Assembly (NCBI RefSeq): GCF_015223055.1
Contig: NZ_JADFBX010000005.1
Span: 372,001 to 436,000 of the forward strand
Reading direction: 5' to 3'
Origin: Pedobacter sp. MC2016-24
Lineage (GTDB): Bacteria; Bacteroidota; Bacteroidia; Sphingobacteriales; Sphingobacteriaceae
Length of the DNA: 64,000 nt
The notes beneath the pieces were generated by a model. That model did no database searches. It was not told where the DNA came from and worked only from the letters and a program-made list of their open reading frames with translations. Position 1 is the stretch's first letter. Each line of letters starts with the position of its first letter. The translations under genes were made by a program, and so were the position numbers. Shown here in pieces: positions 17,030 through 25,554 of this stretch.

Positions 17030-17539
17030 ATGACAACAAGCAACACAACCGAGACCACCTTATTTATGACGACCGAGAATCTGCTATCTCAATGGCAAGG
17101 GCATCGCCGCTTAACCAGAAGAGTTATTGAAGCTTTTCCAGAAGATAAACTATTTGACTATAGTATCGGCGGAATGCGCACTTTTGCGGAGATGATGAAG
17201 GAAATCATAGACATTTCTGGTCCGGGAATTAGAAGTATTGCAACCGAAAATTGGGAAAACACAGGTGGTTTTGATAAGCACACCCTTGATCCGGAGTACC
17301 AAACCAAGGCCGGACTACTTAAACTGTGGGATCAGGGCACTGAACTCATCAATGCTTATTTACCATTAATTCCGGAATCACGGTTCCAGGAGAACATTGT
17401 GGTTTTTGGCCAATATGAAGGCATTACCTTTTCCAGTATCCTGTACTTTATCGACAATGAAATACATCACCGGGCACAAGGTACGGTTTACCTGCGCAGC
17501 CTGGGCATTGAACCACCGGCATTCTGGAACAGGGACTAG
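17030..17539 (+). CDS. DinB-like (YfiT-type) putative metal-dependent protein
   Basis: 169 residues from ATG 17030; the frame is open to 16991 but the upstream codons lack a good start. The helical bundle pattern of the DinB/YfiT superfamily is visible: a helix with HRRLTRRVIEAFPEDKLFDY, GMRTFAEMMKEI, and the C-terminal NEIHHRAQGTVYLRSLGIEPPAFW with the His residues that complete the metal site. Many DinB-like proteins are thiol transferases or hydrolases, but no substrate can be assigned. It is a single-gene unit ending in a hairpin. Confidence 0.82.
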   Translation: MTTSNTTETTLFMTTENLLSQWQGHRRLTRRVIEAFPEDKLFDYSIGGMRTFAEMMKEIIDISGPGIRSIATENWENTGGFDKHTLDPEYQTKAGLLKLWDQGTELINAYLPLIPESRFQENIVVFGQYEGITFSSILYFIDNEIHHRAQGTVYLRSLGIEPPAFWNRD

Positions 17540-17549
17540 TTTGAAAAAT

Positions 17550-17587
17550 AAAACGGCTTGCAAGATTGATCTTACAAGCCGTTTTTT
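17550..17587. terminator. bidirectional terminator between DinB-like gene and sod
   Basis: Stem AAAACGGCTTG (17550-17560) / CAAGCCGTTTT (17575-17585) with an additional AAG/CTT pair inside. T-runs follow on both strands, so it can stop both converging transcripts. Confidence 0.85.
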
Positions 17588-17619
17588 ATAGCATTGATCC
17601 TGTATATACAGGCAGTAAA

Positions 17620-18225
17620 TTACGCTTTTTTGAAACGTTCTGCTACAGCATCCCAGTTTACTACATTCCAGAAAGCTGAAATATAATCAGGACGTCTGTT
17701 TTGATACTTTAAGTAATAAGCATGTTCCCATACGTCCATCCCTAAAATTGGCGTACCTTTTACTTCAGCGATATCCATTAATGGATTGTCCTGATTTGGC
17801 GTAGAAGAAACCACTAATTTTTTATCAGCGCCAACACTTAACCAAGCCCATCCGGAACCGAAACGGGTTGCGCCAGCTTCAGCAAATTTAGTTTTGAAAT
17901 CAGCGAAAGAACCAAAAGCAGCATTGATTGCATTAGCAAGTTCACCTTTAGGCTCACCACCTTTGTTTGGACCAATTACTTCCCAGAATAGAGAGTGGTT
18001 ATAATGACCACCACCATTGTTTCTTACAGCAGCAGGAAATTTAGAAATGTTTTTAACAATTTCTTCGATGCTCTGGTTTGCCTCTGGTTTGCCTTCTAAA
18101 GCTTTATTCAAATTGGTAACGTAAGCCTGGTGATGTTTTCCATGGTGAATTTCCATAGTTTGTTTATCGATATGCGGTTCTAATGCGTCTGTTGCGTAAG
18201 GTAACGCAGGTAATTCAAAAGCCAT
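17620..18225 (-). CDS. sodA: superoxide dismutase, Mn-type (Fe/Mn family)
   Basis: 201 residues, normal length. Metal ligands are His27, His77 (in HYNHSLFW), Asp164 and His168 ([18 protein letters not shown]). Gln145 in PNQDNPLM, followed by the E. coli SodA-like GMDVWEH stretch, points to a manganese or cambialistic enzyme rather than a strict iron SodB, which carries the active-site Gln elsewhere. No signal peptide, so cytoplasmic. It has a predicted leader of nearly 100 bases and inverted 11-base repeats around its promoter. Confidence 0.95.
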   Translation of the reverse strand: MAFELPALPYATDALEPHIDKQTMEIHHGKHHQAYVTNLNKALEGKPEANQSIEEIVKNISKFPAAVRNNGGGHYNHSLFWEVIGPNKGGEPKGELANAINAAFGSFADFKTKFAEAGATRFGSGWAWLSVGADKKLVVSSTPNQDNPLMDIAEVKGTPILGMDVWEHAYYLKYQNRRPDYISAFWNVVNWDAVAERFKKA

Positions 18226-18292
18226 ATTATTATTTATTTAAAGGTTAAAATTATTCGTATATCGGCAATGCAACTTCATTCTGCCCCTATCA

Positions 18293-18362
18293 TTGAACAA
18301 AACCTGTTCATTTAGTGTTGCTGTATTGCAAATATAACAATCGGAGGTTAAGTTTTGTTCAA
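18293..18362. repeat. inverted 11-mers flanking the sod promoter
   Basis: TTGAACAAAAC at 18293-18303 and its exact reverse complement GTTTTGTTCAA at 18352-18362 bracket the -7 box. The left copy overlaps a smaller inverted repeat, TGAACA (18294-18299) / TGTTCA (18305-18310), just downstream of the predicted start site. These look like operator sites. Confidence 0.45.
18329..18336 (-). promoter_or_regulatory. -7 box of sod promoter
   Basis: On the minus strand TATATTTG matches TAnnTTTG exactly; ATTG on the minus strand (plus 18360-18363), 23 bases away, may be the -33 element. Transcription would start near 18322, leaving a leader of about 97 bases. Confidence 0.55.
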
Positions 18363-18375
18363 TACTTTGTCAAGT

Positions 18376-18849
18376 TTAGCCTCTTTTGTTTTCAAAAAAG
18401 CGTTTCATCAATGCTCCGCAATCCGCAGCCAGGACATTTCCTTTTAAAATTGTCTTGGGATGCAGTAAATTACCATTTTTAGTCGTAAAGCCTCGCTTTG
18501 GTTCCGGAGCTCCATATACCAGTCGGCCAATTTGCGTCCAATAACTCGCTCCGGCACACATAACACAAGGTTCAATGGTTACATAAAGCGTGCAATCTTT
18601 CAGATATTTGCCCCCAAGCGTTTGTGCCGCAGCAGTAAAAGCCTGCATTTCAGCATGGGCAGTAACGTCATTCAATTGCTCTGTCAGGTTATAGCCACGA
18701 CCAATAATCTTACCTTTACACACTACCAGTGCACCTATAGGAATCTCCTGTGCATCATATGCTTTCTGTGCTTCCTGCAAAGCCAGGCGCATGTAATGTT
18801 CATCTTCAGCTGCCGGATCTGTTTCTTCCGAAAAATTATAAAAGCTCAT
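18376..18849 (-). CDS. tadA: tRNA-specific adenosine deaminase
   Basis: 157 residues of the cytidine/deoxycytidylate deaminase fold. The zinc site is His65 with catalytic Glu67 (THE pattern here TAHAEM) and Cys95/Cys98 in IEPCVMCAG. The family deaminates A34 to inosine in tRNA-Arg(ACG). Length and the C-terminal LMKRFFENKR agree with TadA; a related guanine deaminase is less likely. The ATG lies five bases after a TATCTTTG box, in the 16-base gap behind csaA, so it probably has its own promoter and a nearly leaderless message. Confidence 0.9.
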   Translation of the reverse strand: MSFYNFSEETDPAAEDEHYMRLALQEAQKAYDAQEIPIGALVVCKGKIIGRGYNLTEQLNDVTAHAEMQAFTAAAQTLGGKYLKDCTLYVTIEPCVMCAGASYWTQIGRLVYGAPEPKRGFTTKNGNLLHPKTILKGNVLAADCGALMKRFFENKRG

Positions 18850-18853
18850 GCCC

Positions 18854-18861
18854 CAAAGATA
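18854..18861 (-). promoter_or_regulatory. -7 box of tadA promoter
   Basis: Minus-strand TATCTTTG is an exact TAnnTTTG. With the usual spacing, the start of transcription would coincide with the tadA ATG at 18849, implying a leaderless or near-leaderless message. Confidence 0.5.
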
Positions 18862-18865
18862 TCAT

Positions 18866-19201
18866 TTATATCATTTTACTTCCATTTGGTACCTTACCTT
18901 TTAAGGTCGTCAGCACAATATCTCCATTTTCATCCGCAAATCCGGTGACCAAAAACTCCGACATAAATTTCCCGATTTGTTTCTTCGGAAAATTAACCAC
19001 CGCCACAATCTGCTCTCCCACCAACGCTTCCTTCGTATAATGCTTAGTGATCTGGGCCGAACTCATCCGGACACCAAAATCACCAAAGTCTACTTTAACC
19101 TTATACGCAGGCTTCCTGGCTTCTGGAAAATCAAACACTTCCAATATCGTTCCAGCCCTTAGCTCTACTTTTTCAAAATCATTCCAGGTTATCTCTTCCA
19201 T
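18866..19201 (-). CDS. csaA: CsaA-like tRNA-binding domain protein
   Basis: 111 residues made almost entirely of an OB-fold tRNA-binding domain: VELRAGTILEVFDFPEARKPAYKVKVDFG followed by SSAQIT and VAVVNFPKKQIG, the CsaA pattern. In Bacillus CsaA has been described as a secretion-related chaperone, but the same fold in Arc1p/EMAP-type proteins binds tRNA; the cell role here is open. The ATG at 19201 is chosen; an upstream TTG at 19216 would add five residues and is less likely. tadA follows after 16 bases. Confidence 0.85.
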   Translation of the reverse strand: MEEITWNDFEKVELRAGTILEVFDFPEARKPAYKVKVDFGDFGVRMSSAQITKHYTKEALVGEQIVAVVNFPKKQIGKFMSEFLVTGFADENGDIVLTTLKGKVPNGSKMI

Positions 19202-19377
19202 AAAAATCAGGTTCAAATCGTAAAAGTACTAAAAACTAATAAAACACCTCCTATCTGCCTTATCAGCTCCTCAATCTTCAAAAAAACAGCTTCTCAGTGA
19301 AGTCCCAGACGCTGTGGCCCATTTCGCATAGCGGGCAACAGATGCCAGACTTCGAAGAGAAAGCTGTTTTTTTCTTT

Positions 19378-19385
19378 TATCTTTG
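19378..19385 (+). promoter_or_regulatory. -7 box of RlmI-like methyltransferase promoter
   Basis: TATCTTTG, five bases before ATG 19390. The expected transcription start falls at or next to the ATG, as for tadA, which suggests a leaderless message. No good -33 element was seen. Confidence 0.5.
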
Positions 19386-19389
19386 CACC

Positions 19390-20574
19390 ATGATCGATGT
19401 AATACTTAAAAAAGGCAAAGAAAAAGCGGCCATATTGCGCCACCCATGGATTTTCTCCGGAGCAATTGAGAAGATTAAAGGAAAGCCAGAAAACGGCGAA
19501 TTGGTAAGCGTAATATCCGCAAATAAAGAATTTCTCGCCTATGCTTATTATAACGATCAATCCAGGGTGGCCTTGCGATTATTGGAATGGGACGAGAACA
19601 CCAATATAGATCAGGAATGGTATGCACAAAAGTTAAAAAGTGCAATTGCAGCGCGTGCACACATCCTAAACGAAGAGACGAACACCTGTCGCCTGGTATT
19701 TAGTGAAGCTGATTTTTTACCGGGTTTAATCGTTGATCAATACGCAGATTTCTTGTCTTTACAAATCCTGAGTGCAGGTATGGAAAACATCAAAAAAGAA
19801 ATCATCAATATTCTCAGAACAGAACTCAACCCGAAAGGAATTTTTGACAAGAGTGATGCAGGTGCCCGTAAGCATGAAAACCTTGAACCGACACAGGGCT
19901 TACTTTGGGGCGAAGCTCCCCCGGAATTTATTGAAGTAAAAGAAAACGGGATTCTATACCACATCAACATTGCTGACGGTCAAAAATCTGGTTTCTACTG
20001 TGATCAGCGCGACAACCGATTAATCCTGGCAGAATATACAAAAGACAAAACGGTACTGGATTGCTTTTGCTATAGCGGCGGTTTTACTTTAAACAGCCTA
20101 AAACAAGGAGCTGCGCAGGTCACGAGTGTAGACAGCTCAGGGCTGGCTCTTGAAACCCTGCAGCACAACCTGAATTTGAATGGTTTTTCAGCAGACCAAC
20201 ACAGCAGCATTCAATCTGACGTAAACAAGCAATTGCGCACGTTTAAAGAAGAAGGAAAGCTATTTGATGTGATTGTACTGGACCCACCCAAATATGCGCC
20301 CTCACGCTCCGCATTAGACCGCGCAGCAAGAGCTTATAAAGACCTGAATAGATTAGGAATGCTGCTACTTGAAAAAGGCGGTATACTGGCCACCTACTCT
20401 TGCTCTGGCGCAGTAGATATGGAAACATTCAAACAGATCATTGCATGGGCTGCGTTAGATGCAGGAAGAGAAGTTCAGATCATTAAACAATTCCACCAGC
20501 CAGAAGATCATCCGGTACGGATTTCTTTCCCAGAAGGAGAATATTTAAAAGGGCTGTTATTAAGGGTTTTATAG
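19390..20574 (+). CDS. class I SAM-dependent rRNA methyltransferase, RlmI-like
   Basis: 394 residues. An N-terminal PUA domain (about 1-75, with HPWIFSGAIEKIKG) precedes a linker and a Rossmann methyltransferase domain: VLDCFCYSGGFTLN (SAM loop), VTSVDSSGLALE, DVIVLDPPKYAPS (catalytic DPP) and TYSCSGAV. This is the RlmI/YccW architecture, whose member in E. coli makes 5-methylcytosine in 23S rRNA; the exact base is not certain here. The frame is open upstream to 19297, but ATG 19390 is preferred because the upstream codons are unrelated to the family and overlap the -7 box. Confidence 0.88.
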   Translation: MIDVILKKGKEKAAILRHPWIFSGAIEKIKGKPENGELVSVISANKEFLAYAYYNDQSRVALRLLEWDENTNIDQEWYAQKLKSAIAARAHILNEETNTCRLVFSEADFLPGLIVDQYADFLSLQILSAGMENIKKEIINILRTELNPKGIFDKSDAGARKHENLEPTQGLLWGEAPPEFIEVKENGILYHINIADGQKSGFYCDQRDNRLILAEYTKDKTVLDCFCYSGGFTLNSLKQGAAQVTSVDSSGLALETLQHNLNLNGFSADQHSSIQSDVNKQLRTFKEEGKLFDVIVLDPPKYAPSRSALDRAARAYKDLNRLGMLLLEKGGILATYSCSGAVDMETFKQIIAWAALDAGREVQIIKQFHQPEDHPVRISFPEGEYLKGLLLRVL

Positions 20575-20579
20575 AAAGC

Positions 20580-20636
20580 ATTACCCATCAGAAAAGAGAG
20601 GTATCGTACTGACACCTCCCTTTTCTGATGGGTAAT
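20580..20636. terminator. long inverted repeat between converging genes
   Basis: Two 23-base arms (20580-20602 and 20614-20636) with one mismatch and an 11-base loop. The left arm begins ATTACCCATCAGAAAAG. There is no following T-run on the plus strand, and the mismatch becomes a G-U pair in minus-strand RNA. It probably ends both transcripts or protects their 3' ends. Confidence 0.65.
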
Positions 20637-20648
20637 ATGATAATTTGC

Positions 20649-20888
20649 TTAGTCTTCTGGCAACTTATCGTATTCTCCTTTCAGGGCATAATATCCAAAA
20701 ATCACCAGGCCCGCGCTAATTGGGATGAAGATGAATAAAATAATACCCCATTGTAAGGCCGTATTGGTCTTGTGCACACCTTCTTCGGCAAGGCCTACCT
20801 TCTCGATAGCCTGCATAAACATAAAAATAATGGATGCCGGACCCAATATGATCCAAAACAATCCCAATGCTTTTTTTAATCCGTTCAT
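20649..20888 (-). CDS. small two-helix membrane protein (DUF6814-like)
   Basis: 79 residues with two hydrophobic segments (about 7-27 and 45-67) joined by a loop containing EEGVHKTNTALQWGI and ending in YYALKGEYDKLPED. I believe this matches a Bacteroidota family of unknown function (DUF6814) usually found beside MFS transporters, as here: it starts 13 bases after the transporter gene. A role as accessory subunit of that transporter is inferred from the pairing only. Confidence 0.7.
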   Translation of the reverse strand: MNGLKKALGLFWIILGPASIIFMFMQAIEKVGLAEEGVHKTNTALQWGIILFIFIPISAGLVIFGYYALKGEYDKLPED

Positions 20889-20901
20889 AATTTGTACGTG
20901 T

Positions 20902-22446
20902 TTAAATTGATTCCGTTTCAGCCTCAGAATGGTCAGGCTTCTTGTTTGACAAATAAATTGCGCCGATTATAAAACTTAGAGCGGCAATACCAATTGGATA
21001 CCACAAGCCCGACAAAGGCATCGCACCGGAGAAACTAGCAATCAGGGTTGCTATAAAGGGCACCAGGCCACCAAAAACACCATTACCTACATGGTAAGGC
21101 AATGACATGGATGTATATCGGATTTTCGTTGGAAAAAGTTCGACCAGGAAGGCAGCAATTGGTCCATAAACCATGGTCACCAATAAAATCTGGAAAAAGA
21201 TCAGTCCCACAAACTTCCAGAATACCCCGGTAGAGAGTTTTTTATCTTTATATACTTCTGGCAGTACCGTAGGCGTTTTACTCGCATCTGCATATTGAGT
21301 ATGAGACTGGACCTTTTGGAAAGAGGCACCATTCAATAAAATAACGGTTGAACTGGTCGTAATCAAACTATCTGCTGTGCCAGCCACAGCAGTACGGGTA
21401 ATCACAGGATTGCCCACCTCCTGAATATCTTTTTGTTCTATTTTAGAAACATCTGTATCATCCAAAAAGACCTGGTAAATGGGTCTGTAGAAAATCACGC
21501 CCAACAGCATTCCGGTAAGCATAATCCATTTCCGGCCAACTTTATCGCTCCAGGAACCAAAAATAACAAAGAAAGGTGTAGCAAAGGCAATCCCCCAGAG
21601 TAGAATATACCTGGAATCGTTAAAATCAACGTGACAGGTATTTTCCAGGAACGACTGTGCATAAAACTGTCCGGTATACCAAATCACCCCCTGCCCCATT
21701 GTAGCACCAAACAAGGCCAGTAAAACCATTTTGAAGTTTGCTTTATTAGCAAAACTATCCTTTAAAGGGTTTTTGGAAACTTTACCTTCTGTTTTTAACT
21801 TGGTAAACATTGGGGATTCATGCATTTTCATGCGGATGTAAATAGAGACACCCACCAATAAAATAGAAAGCAGGAATGGAATCCTCCAGCCCCAATCGGC
21901 AAATGCTTCTGCACCAAGGATATTTTTAGTCAGTACAATAATACCCAACGACAGGAAAAGACCACCTGTTGCCGTGGTCTGTATCCAGCTGGTAAAATAA
22001 CCTCGTTTATTTGCAGGAGCATGTTCAGCTACATAAGTTGCTGCGCCACCATATTCTCCGCCCAGTGCAAGGCCTTGTACCAGTCTCAGAATCAAGACCA
22101 GAATTGGTGCGGCATAGCCGATACTGGAATAAGAAGGGATTAATCCGATCAAAAAGGTGGAACCACCCATTAGGACCAGCGTTAACAAAAAGGTATATTT
22201 TCGCCCAATGAGATCACCCAGTCTGCCAAAGACCAATGCGCCGAATGGCCTGACAATAAATCCGGCGGCGAATATCGCCAGGGTATTGATCAGTGCCGAA
22301 GCACCAGCATCAGCAGGGAACAACTGCGATCCGATGATGGTGGCTAAACTCCCGAAAATGTAAAAATCATACCATTCAATCAGTGTCCCCAGTGAAGAGG
22401 CACCGATGACTTTAAAAATACTACTTTGTTGTGGTTCTTGGTTCAT
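20902..22446 (-). CDS. MFS transporter of the metabolite:H+ symporter (MHS) type
   Basis: 514 residues, 12 predicted helices. It carries the MHS signatures: GTLIEWYDFYIFG near 20, FGRLGDLIGRKYTF near 73 and LALGGEYGGAATYVAEHAP near 126. Members (ProP, KgtP, ShiA) import osmolytes or organic acids with protons. An unusual polar insert of about 75 residues (about 329-405) lies between two helices of the second half, probably in the periplasm. Substrate unknown. It shares a transcript with the small membrane protein downstream and is divergent from the bestrophin gene. Confidence 0.88.
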   Translation of the reverse strand: MNQEPQQSSIFKVIGASSLGTLIEWYDFYIFGSLATIIGSQLFPADAGASALINTLAIFAAGFIVRPFGALVFGRLGDLIGRKYTFLLTLVLMGGSTFLIGLIPSYSSIGYAAPILVLILRLVQGLALGGEYGGAATYVAEHAPANKRGYFTSWIQTTATGGLFLSLGIIVLTKNILGAEAFADWGWRIPFLLSILLVGVSIYIRMKMHESPMFTKLKTEGKVSKNPLKDSFANKANFKMVLLALFGATMGQGVIWYTGQFYAQSFLENTCHVDFNDSRYILLWGIAFATPFFVIFGSWSDKVGRKWIMLTGMLLGVIFYRPIYQVFLDDTDVSKIEQKDIQEVGNPVITRTAVAGTADSLITTSSTVILLNGASFQKVQSHTQYADASKTPTVLPEVYKDKKLSTGVFWKFVGLIFFQILLVTMVYGPIAAFLVELFPTKIRYTSMSLPYHVGNGVFGGLVPFIATLIASFSGAMPLSGLWYPIGIAALSFIIGAIYLSNKKPDHSEAETESI

Positions 22447-22613
22447 ACTTGGTTTAAAAGGTTTTGACTTAAATGTTAAATCTACAATTTATTATGAATT
22501 ATATATCAGCCACTTTAACGAAATTCACAAAAAAACTTAAAGAAATTTTAAAGTATCCAAACAATTCTTCCTTTTTCTTTGTAGATTGATACTAGAAGAA
22601 AACACACCCCCTC

Positions 22614-23513
22614 ATGCTCATCACGCATAACATCAAACTCAGCAGAATTTTAATCAATACCTGGCAGGTAGATCTCATCATGATCGTTTCTTGTGCGGTC
22701 ACCTATTTTGCAAGAGAATTTCTAATTACCCATAACCTTGATATTCCGCCAATTATACCAGGGGTACTGGGAACGGCTATTGCCTTCTTTATTGGCTTCA
22801 ACAACAACCAGGCTTATGACAGGTGGTGGGAAGCACGTAAAATCTGGGGGATGCTTGTAAATGATTCTCGTTCCTGGGCAAGAAGCCTGATCAATTATGT
22901 AGAAATTAACGAAGACTCAAAGCCAATGGTCAAAAAAATGGTCTGCAGGCACATTGCATTTCTATATACACTCAAAGGAGCCCTGCGCAATTATGACGAC
23001 AGCATCTATACCAAGTACCTGACCGAAGAAGAACTCAAGGAAATTAAAAAACACAGCAATATGCACAATGCCATCCTTAACATCCAGTCGAGGGATCTCC
23101 AAACACTTTCCAAGGATGCTTACATTGATGGATTTAGATTTATAGAGCTGAATAAACTTCTGGTTAACTTTTCCAGTCAGATGGGCATGTGCGAGCGAAT
23201 TAAAAACACAGTATTCCCCACAACTTATACCTACCTCACCAAGGTTTTCATTTGGCTATTTGTAGTTTCGATAACGCTGGTGATCAGCTCTTACGTAGAA
23301 TACTGGTCAATATTTATCGGCTGGCTGCTGGGTTTTGTCTTTGTATCCACACAAATTAATGGAATGGGTTTAATCAATCCTTTCGAGAATAATTCCGCTT
23401 CTATTCCTTTAAACCAGATCACAAGGACCATAGAAATCAATCTGCTGGAGATGCTCGGTGAGCCCAATATTCCTGAGCCCATAAAACCGATCAATAATGA
23501 GTATATTCTGTAA
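22614..23513 (+). CDS. bestrophin-family anion channel
   Basis: 299 residues. Bestrophin features are the pore helix region IIPGVLGTAIAFFIGFNNNQAYDRWWEARKIWG (residues about 43-77), the following SRSWARS, and the later FENNSASIPLNQI stretch. Bacterial members form pentameric channels in the inner membrane; both anion and cation selectivity have been reported. The stop codon is separated by only three bases from that of the converging nucleoid-protein gene, and no terminator lies between. Confidence 0.9.
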   Translation: MLITHNIKLSRILINTWQVDLIMIVSCAVTYFAREFLITHNLDIPPIIPGVLGTAIAFFIGFNNNQAYDRWWEARKIWGMLVNDSRSWARSLINYVEINEDSKPMVKKMVCRHIAFLYTLKGALRNYDDSIYTKYLTEEELKEIKKHSNMHNAILNIQSRDLQTLSKDAYIDGFRFIELNKLLVNFSSQMGMCERIKNTVFPTTYTYLTKVFIWLFVVSITLVISSYVEYWSIFIGWLLGFVFVSTQINGMGLINPFENNSASIPLNQITRTIEINLLEMLGEPNIPEPIKPINNEYIL

Positions 23514-23516
23514 GGA

Positions 23517-24566
23517 CTATTCCTCTTCCTTAAAATATACTTTATAATAATTCATATACTTATCGTCGTCAAATCCTTTTTCGATAAGTTCTTTGTCGCC
23601 ATGAATATAGATGTGGAAGTTTTTGTCCAGTTTAAGTACGCTTTTATAAGTCCGCGCCTGCTTTTTTACTGCCGCGCCAGAGATGTCAAAGCTGTCCGGA
23701 ATAGGCTGGTCAAACTCTTCTTCAAAGTTCTTTTTATAACTTTTAAAAGATTCTATCCCTTCCGCGTTGCCAATCACCTCGTTTGAAAACTCCTCCAGAT
23801 CAAAACTCTCTTTTTCCTTAAAATACTTCATTGATTTATTAAGCAAATCAATTTTATCAGCCTTTGAGATATCGAATTCTTCATCCAGCTTCTCCGTTAC
23901 AAAGTTCTTGTAGACACCAAGTACACTGGCTGTCTGATTGAAACTGTCATTCCTGATCTTAAGCTTCAAAAATTCATCTTTCCAATACACAGAATCCGCA
24001 CTCTTCTGATCAATTACGGCCACTTTAAAGCCTTCTTCTTTTTCAGTATTGAAAATCAGACAGCCTTTGTCCAACTTATTGATATTGATTGCCTCTTCTT
24101 CGTAACTTAATCCAAAGCCATTCTTTTCCGGAAAAACCTTTAAATAACTTTCCTTATTTTCAGACTTAAAAATGCCGATCGCATCGTGCAGTTCCCCTTC
24201 TATCTGCACATTCTCGAAATAAGCCACATACAATTCACCGGCTTTAATTTTTGGATGACCAGAAACATCGTACAGGTATTTAGCCAGCTCCTTGCTGTTT
24301 TCATGAAAAGTCTCGCCACTAGCAAAAATCTCCGCAGCAAAATGATGGGCTTCATTCAAGTTTAAATCCCCATTTGGATGGATGAACCGGTAAATCTCGT
24401 TTACTTTCTCATATGGCCCTAAAAAATAGGTCTGTAATAATCTGCTTAAGGTGATGTCCCGGATCGCAATAGACTGATCAGATAAGACATAAAACTCGTC
24501 CTGGGATTTGTTCCCAATGCGGTGTATAGAAAGCTCGGCCAGTGAGGCCTCAAAAAAAGAAATCAT
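23517..24566 (-). CDS. nucleoid-associated protein, NdpA/YejK family
   Basis: 349 residues matching the 37-kDa nucleoid-associated family, from SIHRIGNKSQDEFYVLSDQ at the N terminus through the central IEGELHDAIGIFKSENKESYLKV stretch to the C-terminal LKLDKNFHIYIHG motif. E. coli YejK is nucleoid-bound with uncertain function, and phage proteins of this group have been linked to topoisomerase. It follows terC after nine bases, so the two are likely cotranscribed. Confidence 0.88.
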   Translation of the reverse strand: MISFFEASLAELSIHRIGNKSQDEFYVLSDQSIAIRDITLSRLLQTYFLGPYEKVNEIYRFIHPNGDLNLNEAHHFAAEIFASGETFHENSKELAKYLYDVSGHPKIKAGELYVAYFENVQIEGELHDAIGIFKSENKESYLKVFPEKNGFGLSYEEEAININKLDKGCLIFNTEKEEGFKVAVIDQKSADSVYWKDEFLKLKIRNDSFNQTASVLGVYKNFVTEKLDEEFDISKADKIDLLNKSMKYFKEKESFDLEEFSNEVIGNAEGIESFKSYKKNFEEEFDQPIPDSFDISGAAVKKQARTYKSVLKLDKNFHIYIHGDKELIEKGFDDDKYMNYYKVYFKEEE

Positions 24567-24575
24567 TAAAGAAAT

Positions 24576-25361
24576 TTAGTTTTCGTTTTGATTAGGTGTA
24601 TTGCGTAGCTCCACAGGCTTATTAGTATTTTTCTTCATTCTTAAATTTAGCATTTCAACTAAAACAGAGAAAGCCATCGCAAAATAAATATATCCTTTTG
24701 GAATGTGTTGGTCCAATCCTTCGGCAAGTAATGAAACTCCAATCAGCAGTAGGAACGACAAAGCCAACATTTTTACTGTAGGGTGCTGGTTGACAAAATT
24801 ACTGATAGCCGATGCAGAGACCATCATCACAATTACCGCAATAATGACCGCGGCAATCATAATTTCAACATGATCGGCCATGCCAACCGCAGTGATTACA
24901 GAATCCAAAGAAAAGACAATATCCAGCAACAGAATCTGAAGAATCACGCCGCTAAAGGAGTAGACTTTGCCTTTCACTTCCTTTTCTTCTTCACTTTCCA
25001 ATTTATCATGAATCTCGTGGGTACTCTTATAAATCAGGAACAATCCACCTACAATTAGAATGAGATCGCGGCCAGAAATGGCCAGTTTGTCCAGCCACTC
25101 GGTACTTGTAATGTTAAACCACGATCCCAGGTTAAATAGCGGAGTAGTCAAAGTCATCACCCAAGTCAGTGACAGCAGCAACAAAACACGTGTAATCATA
25201 GCCAGAGCTAAACCAAGCTGACGACCTTTTTTTTGCTGGTGCTCAGGAAGTTTTCCTGATAAAATAGAAATGAAAATGATGTTATCTATACCTAAAACAA
25301 TCTCCAGAACAGTTAAGGTTAAAAGTGAGATCCAGGCCTCAGGGCTACTTAATAATTCCAT
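24576..25361 (-). CDS. TerC-family integral membrane protein
   Basis: 261 residues with about seven transmembrane helices. TerC hallmarks are EIVLGIDNIIFISILSGKLP in the first helix and LLDIVFSLDSVITAVGM in the middle, each with membrane-embedded acidic residues typical of metal-transport proteins. Relatives export manganese or assist metalation of exported proteins; others are linked to tellurite resistance. I looked in the 193-base upstream gap for a yybP-ykoY manganese riboswitch and found none. Confidence 0.9.
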   Translation of the reverse strand: MELLSSPEAWISLLTLTVLEIVLGIDNIIFISILSGKLPEHQQKKGRQLGLALAMITRVLLLLSLTWVMTLTTPLFNLGSWFNITSTEWLDKLAISGRDLILIVGGLFLIYKSTHEIHDKLESEEEKEVKGKVYSFSGVILQILLLDIVFSLDSVITAVGMADHVEIMIAAVIIAVIVMMVSASAISNFVNQHPTVKMLALSFLLLIGVSLLAEGLDQHIPKGYIYFAMAFSVLVEMLNLRMKKNTNKPVELRNTPNQNEN

Positions 25362-25500
25362 GTGCTCGATAAATGTATGCGAAGATATAAAAACAATATT
25401 ATAATTTGATTGCCAGTAAATAGGGAAACCTTGCGAGATTTTTAAAATAAGGCCCCTTTGTCAAAACTTTTATCAATATAACAAGCTAAATGCCCGCAAG

Positions 25501-25533
25501 TTTGAAATATCCCGTTCAAAATGAATATTTTTG
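25501..25533 (+). promoter_or_regulatory. aspS promoter
   Basis: TTTG at 25501-25504 and TATTTTTG at 25526-25533, 21 bases apart, match the complete Bacteroidota consensus. Transcription should begin near 25540, about 15 bases before the aspS ATG. Confidence 0.75.
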
Positions 25534-25554
25534 CTACCTAATACTTTAATACTA

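Noticed and set aside
25362-25554. yybP-ykoY manganese riboswitch before terC
   Set aside because: Neither the conserved paired helices nor the characteristic loop sequences are visible in the terC leader.
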